A stretch of 50,207 nucleotides of DNA from NCBI GenBank assembly GCA_025890175.1, contig JANPYM010000001.1, positions 4,339 through 54,545 of the forward strand. Direction: 5' to 3'. This stretch comes from Ciborinia camelliae (lineage: Eukaryota; Ascomycota; Leotiomycetes; Helotiales; Sclerotiniaceae). Below the pieces are notes generated by a model. The model was given only the letters and a program-made list of their open reading frames with translations. It did no database searches and was not told the origin of the DNA. Below, in pieces: positions 47,469-50,207 of the stretch (position 1 is the stretch's first letter; every line of letters begins with the position of its first letter). The translations under genes and the position numbers were made by a program.

Positions 47469-48095
47469 TCACCACTGCTCCCTTTTTCCATTCTCATCAT
47501 ATCTCCTACAGAGCTCCTCAATATCCCGCCTCAAAACTTCCTTCGACTCCTCAACCCTCTTCCCCACAGTCCTCACAGTGTCCCTACACATCTCACCCCA
47601 AACCCCGGGAAAATATACCTTCATTCCCCTCAGCGCCCTCTGCTCGGCCTCAGCCCTCTTCAACAAAATCTCCACCTCCATCTTAAGTTCGCCCTCGAGT
47701 TCCCTGCATCCCAAACACCTTTTCGGCATATTGACCTCGTCCTTGATGCACTTCGGGGCACTCATCACCTCACAGGGTCGTATCAAGTGTCCACATTCCG
47801 TATACACCATTTTTCTTCGACACTGTGGACAATTCTGATGAGGCGAATCGCTTTCGAGCCACCGCAGAATACATGTGGATCCGAAAATGTGCGAACAGGG
47901 AAGTATATATGCGACTTCGATTTCTCCATCTTCAAAGCGGGTGCTGCCGATCTCTTCGTTGCAGATTGTACAGCGCTGAGGTGAGATTTCCTCTGAGGGA
48001 TTATTGAGATGAGTATTTGATGGTAGAGATGATGGGGAGGAAAGTGGCGATGGCTTTTGCCACTGGGAAAACATCTTGGTAAATGGTATACCCAT
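47469..48095 (-). CDS. RING-like zinc-binding protein (possible E3 ligase)
   Basis: Single exon, 208 aa from the ATG at 48095 (M-G-I-P-F-T-K); an alternative ATG lies at 48074. The longer open frame to 48206 only reads a (GA)n/(TG)n microsatellite as SLSLSLTHTH and is rejected. The RING core runs from CTICNEEIG (about 42) through ILPCSHIFGSTCILRWLE to CPQCRRKM. The first, second, third and last ligand pairs are present (C-x2-C, C-x-H, C, C-x2-C), but the residue normally providing the fifth ligand is Phe/Gly (H-I-F-G), as in a common fungal variant. Further C-G-H and C-L-G-C follow, then a C-terminal coiled-coil-like region (MEVEILLKRAEAEQRALRGM). By family it would bind an E2 for ubiquitin transfer; activity is unproven. 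Confidence 0.8.
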   Translation of the reverse strand: MGIPFTKMFSQWQKPSPLSSPSSLPSNTHLNNPSEEISPQRCTICNEEIGSTRFEDGEIEVAYILPCSHIFGSTCILRWLESDSPHQNCPQCRRKMVYTECGHLIRPCEVMSAPKCIKDEVNMPKRCLGCRELEGELKMEVEILLKRAEAEQRALRGMKVYFPGVWGEMCRDTVRTVGKRVEESKEVLRRDIEELCRRYDENGKREQW

Positions 48096-48123
48096 TGATA
48101 GATACAAGACAAGTATGTATTTA

Positions 48124-48158
<35 letters not shown>
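48124..48158 (+). repeat. (TG)n(GA)n microsatellite
   Basis: TG repeats pass directly into twelve GA repeats about 40 bp upstream of the RING-like ATG (on its template side), within its likely leader. Confidence 0.95.
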
Positions 48159-48694
48159 TGACAATAGTAGGAAATGGAAATGGAAATAAGCAAAACCAAA
48201 ACCCACTCATACATACATTGGTAGATAGGTATAATCCATAGAGAAAAAGAATTTTAGAAAAGATTCCGATCATTCGCCCATCTATAAAGATGATTCAAAT
48301 AGTCTCCAGACGTCAGACGTCAGACACAGTCATACTTACACTTTATGGCGCGGTTTGCGGTTTGTGATATCATAGGAGGCCCTACATAGGTTACCTTTCT
48401 AGTCTCAAGTACCAAAAAAATCGAGATGATCTATCTGACTTGATCTCACTTGAACCTTCTTTGTTCATAGTATGTTTTGTTTTGTTTTGTTTTGTGATAC
48501 AGGACTTTGTTGAAAGAAGTTGGACTCGGTCGATGAATGAATGGTTGGTTGGTTGATGGATGATGGATGATGATTAGTTGATGGATGGTTGCAGATGACT
48601 GACTGACTGAACTGATTGTGACTACCTACCTACCTGCCTACCTACCTACAGCAGACACACTATTGATTGGATCAACTATTGGAGGAGGGGACAA

Positions 48695-48724
48695 GGTGAG
48701 GGTGAGGGTGAGGGTGAGGGTGAG
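48695..48724 (+). repeat. GGTGAG hexamer repeat, five units
   Basis: Five consecutive GGTGAG units. They are not the fungal telomere repeat TTAGGG. Confidence 0.95.
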
Positions 48725-49293
48725 ATGGATGGGATTAATGGGATGGATGGGTTGGGTTAGGTTGGTGAAATATTCTATATGATTTATTTAAACCCTATTT
48801 CTTTTAATTATTTGGGTCATTGGTAAGGTAGGAGGTGTGTATATAGGTAGATATATATATTTCGAATTAAAACACTAAAGTTACCAGTTACTGTAAGATG
48901 GAAAACTATTTAGATAGGTATTTAGTATACAATTTTTAAGTTTCTATTAGGTACCTACATAGATACTATTACACACCGGTATTATAATTATATCCTTCAA
49001 AACATCCCCTCTCCCCCCTAAACCAAAAGATTAAAACTCTAAAATACGCGCGTGCGTGCGTAGCTCTCGCTCCCAATGATATCGATATCGGGAATTAATA
49101 AATGATATGGAAATGAAACATGTGAATGACGCAGCCACCTGCCACCAAAAAATGTGTAGGGCTGCGCTAGCCGATACAACTCCAGGGTATGATATTATAT
49201 ATTATATCTATGTGAAACCGAGACGAATGGAATGGATGGGTGTGATCGAATGAATGGGTGTGATGTGATGTGATATGATGGAGATGGGGGATG

Positions 49294-49403
49294 GGGGGTC
49301 AGTACAGTGTTAATGATGTTGTATATTACGAGGATGAGGGGGGGAGTGACGATGTGGATGGGGGGTGGTACAGTACATAATTATGTTGTATATTACGAGG
49401 ATG
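49294..49403 (+). repeat. Imperfect 67-bp tandem duplication
   Basis: ATGTTGTATATTACGAGGATG occurs at 49316-49336 and 49383-49403 (offset 67). Each copy is preceded by GGGGGGT and a GTACAGT word. Confidence 0.8.
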
Positions 49404-50207
49404 TCCCCCTTCGAGGAGGACGGGATGGGAGGCTGAGTTTTGAGGTAGGTACGGAGAGGATTTGGGCTGGTGTTGGGGTTGATGTCACGTGCATTGGATT
49501 GGATGGGTCATGGGATCGGATTGATCGATCGATCGCTTGCTCTTATCTTGTGGTGGTTTATGGAGGGAATGGAAGGGGGCAAGTAGGAAGCGCGAGATAG
49601 GAGGGAGGAAATCGGTTTGGTTTGGATTTGGTTTGATCGGATAGCTTTTATTTTTGTATAATAACCAAGCTTTAACTAGGTTTACCTTACTCACTACATC
49701 ATGAGCCCGATCGAGAATTTCACATCGAATTTTGTACTCCTTTTCTTTCTTTTCATCTGCACTCTATTCTGCCTGATCTGATCTGACGCCTTCGTATCTA
49801 ATGTATAAAATATACGATACGATTGATACCTTTCCGATAATTCTTGAAATATCTAGGAAGGTACCTAGGTAATGGCTGAGCTGCGCCTTCTAAAGTTATG
49901 CTGCGTGACTCAAAATGTGTGTGGTGGGACGTGACGTCGGACGATGCAGATCAACACTGCTGGATGTAGATGTAGTCACTAGGTATTTATTATTCAAGTA
50001 CACACTATAATATAAATACTAAATTTAGAACTTTCGCAACCCGATGCTTTTTTTTGGTCCTGTTCGCTGTTTCGATTTTCGTATGGTATGATGATGAAAT
50101 TGTACTTCTGTTTCTGTTTCTTCTTCATCTCATTATCGTGGATGACTTTACTTACTTGTTGTTGACCTGATCCATCTTTGTTATCTTTATCTTTTCTCTC
50201 CTATTTT

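Larger units (their letters stand above)
48096..50207. other. Gene-free right end, rich in simple repeats
   Basis: 2.1 kb without a supported gene. Simple repeats: (TG)n/(GA)n 48124-48158; TTTTG runs at about 48475-48493; GACT and CTAC runs at about 48598-48650; (GGTGAG)n 48695-48724; and a partly conserved duplication at 49294-49403. It probably includes the RING-like gene's promoter. Confidence 0.6.

Noticed and set aside
47297..47984. Overlapping plus-strand frames of 129-182 codons
   Set aside because: Antisense to the RING-like gene; no domain visible.
48096..48206. N-terminal extension of the RING-like protein (SLSLSLTHTH)
   Set aside because: It is translation of a (TG)n/(GA)n microsatellite in the leader; a normal start lies at 48095.
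48695..48724. GGTGAG repeats considered as telomere or internal telomeric repeat
   Set aside because: Not TTAGGG; a simple hexamer run among other intergenic microsatellites.

Overview
The window is nuclear DNA of a filamentous ascomycete (Pezizomycotina). The grounds are short introns of about 40-120 nt with ACTAAC/CTAAC-type branch sites, a SepA/Bni1-type formin, a PARL-type mitochondrial rhomboid, fungal sugar and drug MFS transporters, a PKS-NRPS remnant, and alternation of gene-rich DNA with AT-rich, RIP-like DNA. A leotiomycete (Botrytis/Sclerotinia relatives) is my best guess, from memory of protein style only. There are two 10-N gaps (18867-18876 and 38081-38090). Each is flanked by the same sequence on both sides, so both look like unmerged contig overlaps.

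Layout. 1-10.5 kb is a decayed accessory region. It holds a small secreted cysteine-rich protein gene, AT-rich satellite-like DNA, a 5'-truncated PKS-NRPS pseudogene (end of C, then A-T-R), an EthD-domain gene, a DHA2-type MFS exporter gene whose first intron seems to have lost its acceptor, two copies of a 133-bp dispersed repeat flanking the exporter, and a frameshifted fungal rhodopsin-domain remnant. 10.5-14.5 kb is gene-free AT-rich DNA. It contains a 1,218-bp hAT-like non-autonomous element (13200-14417) with 11-bp terminal inverted repeats and an 8-bp target-site duplication.

15-35 kb is gene-dense. A large DUF7918-like gene with a C2H2 finger (15076-18519) is partly repeated after the first gap. 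Then come the rhomboid protease (20863-22053), a 13-exon sugar transporter (22402-24921, minus), a DUF2264 protein (25848-27933, minus), and three tandem DUF7918-like paralogs (28501-34954, minus). All four family members keep the same exon plan and carry several psi-K-x-E motifs and SIM-like hydrophobic/acidic motifs in their tails. This family array is the most interesting biology here.

35-50 kb has few genes: a formin (38994-44412, minus), a small one-pass membrane protein (46662-47224, plus) and a RING-like protein (47469-48095, minus). They are separated by long, low-complexity intergenic DNA with many microsatellites. I recognised no tRNA, rRNA or CRISPR array.

Exon coordinates were worked out by hand from splice sites, reading phase and family conservation. 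For the multi-exon genes the exon lengths sum to whole codons.
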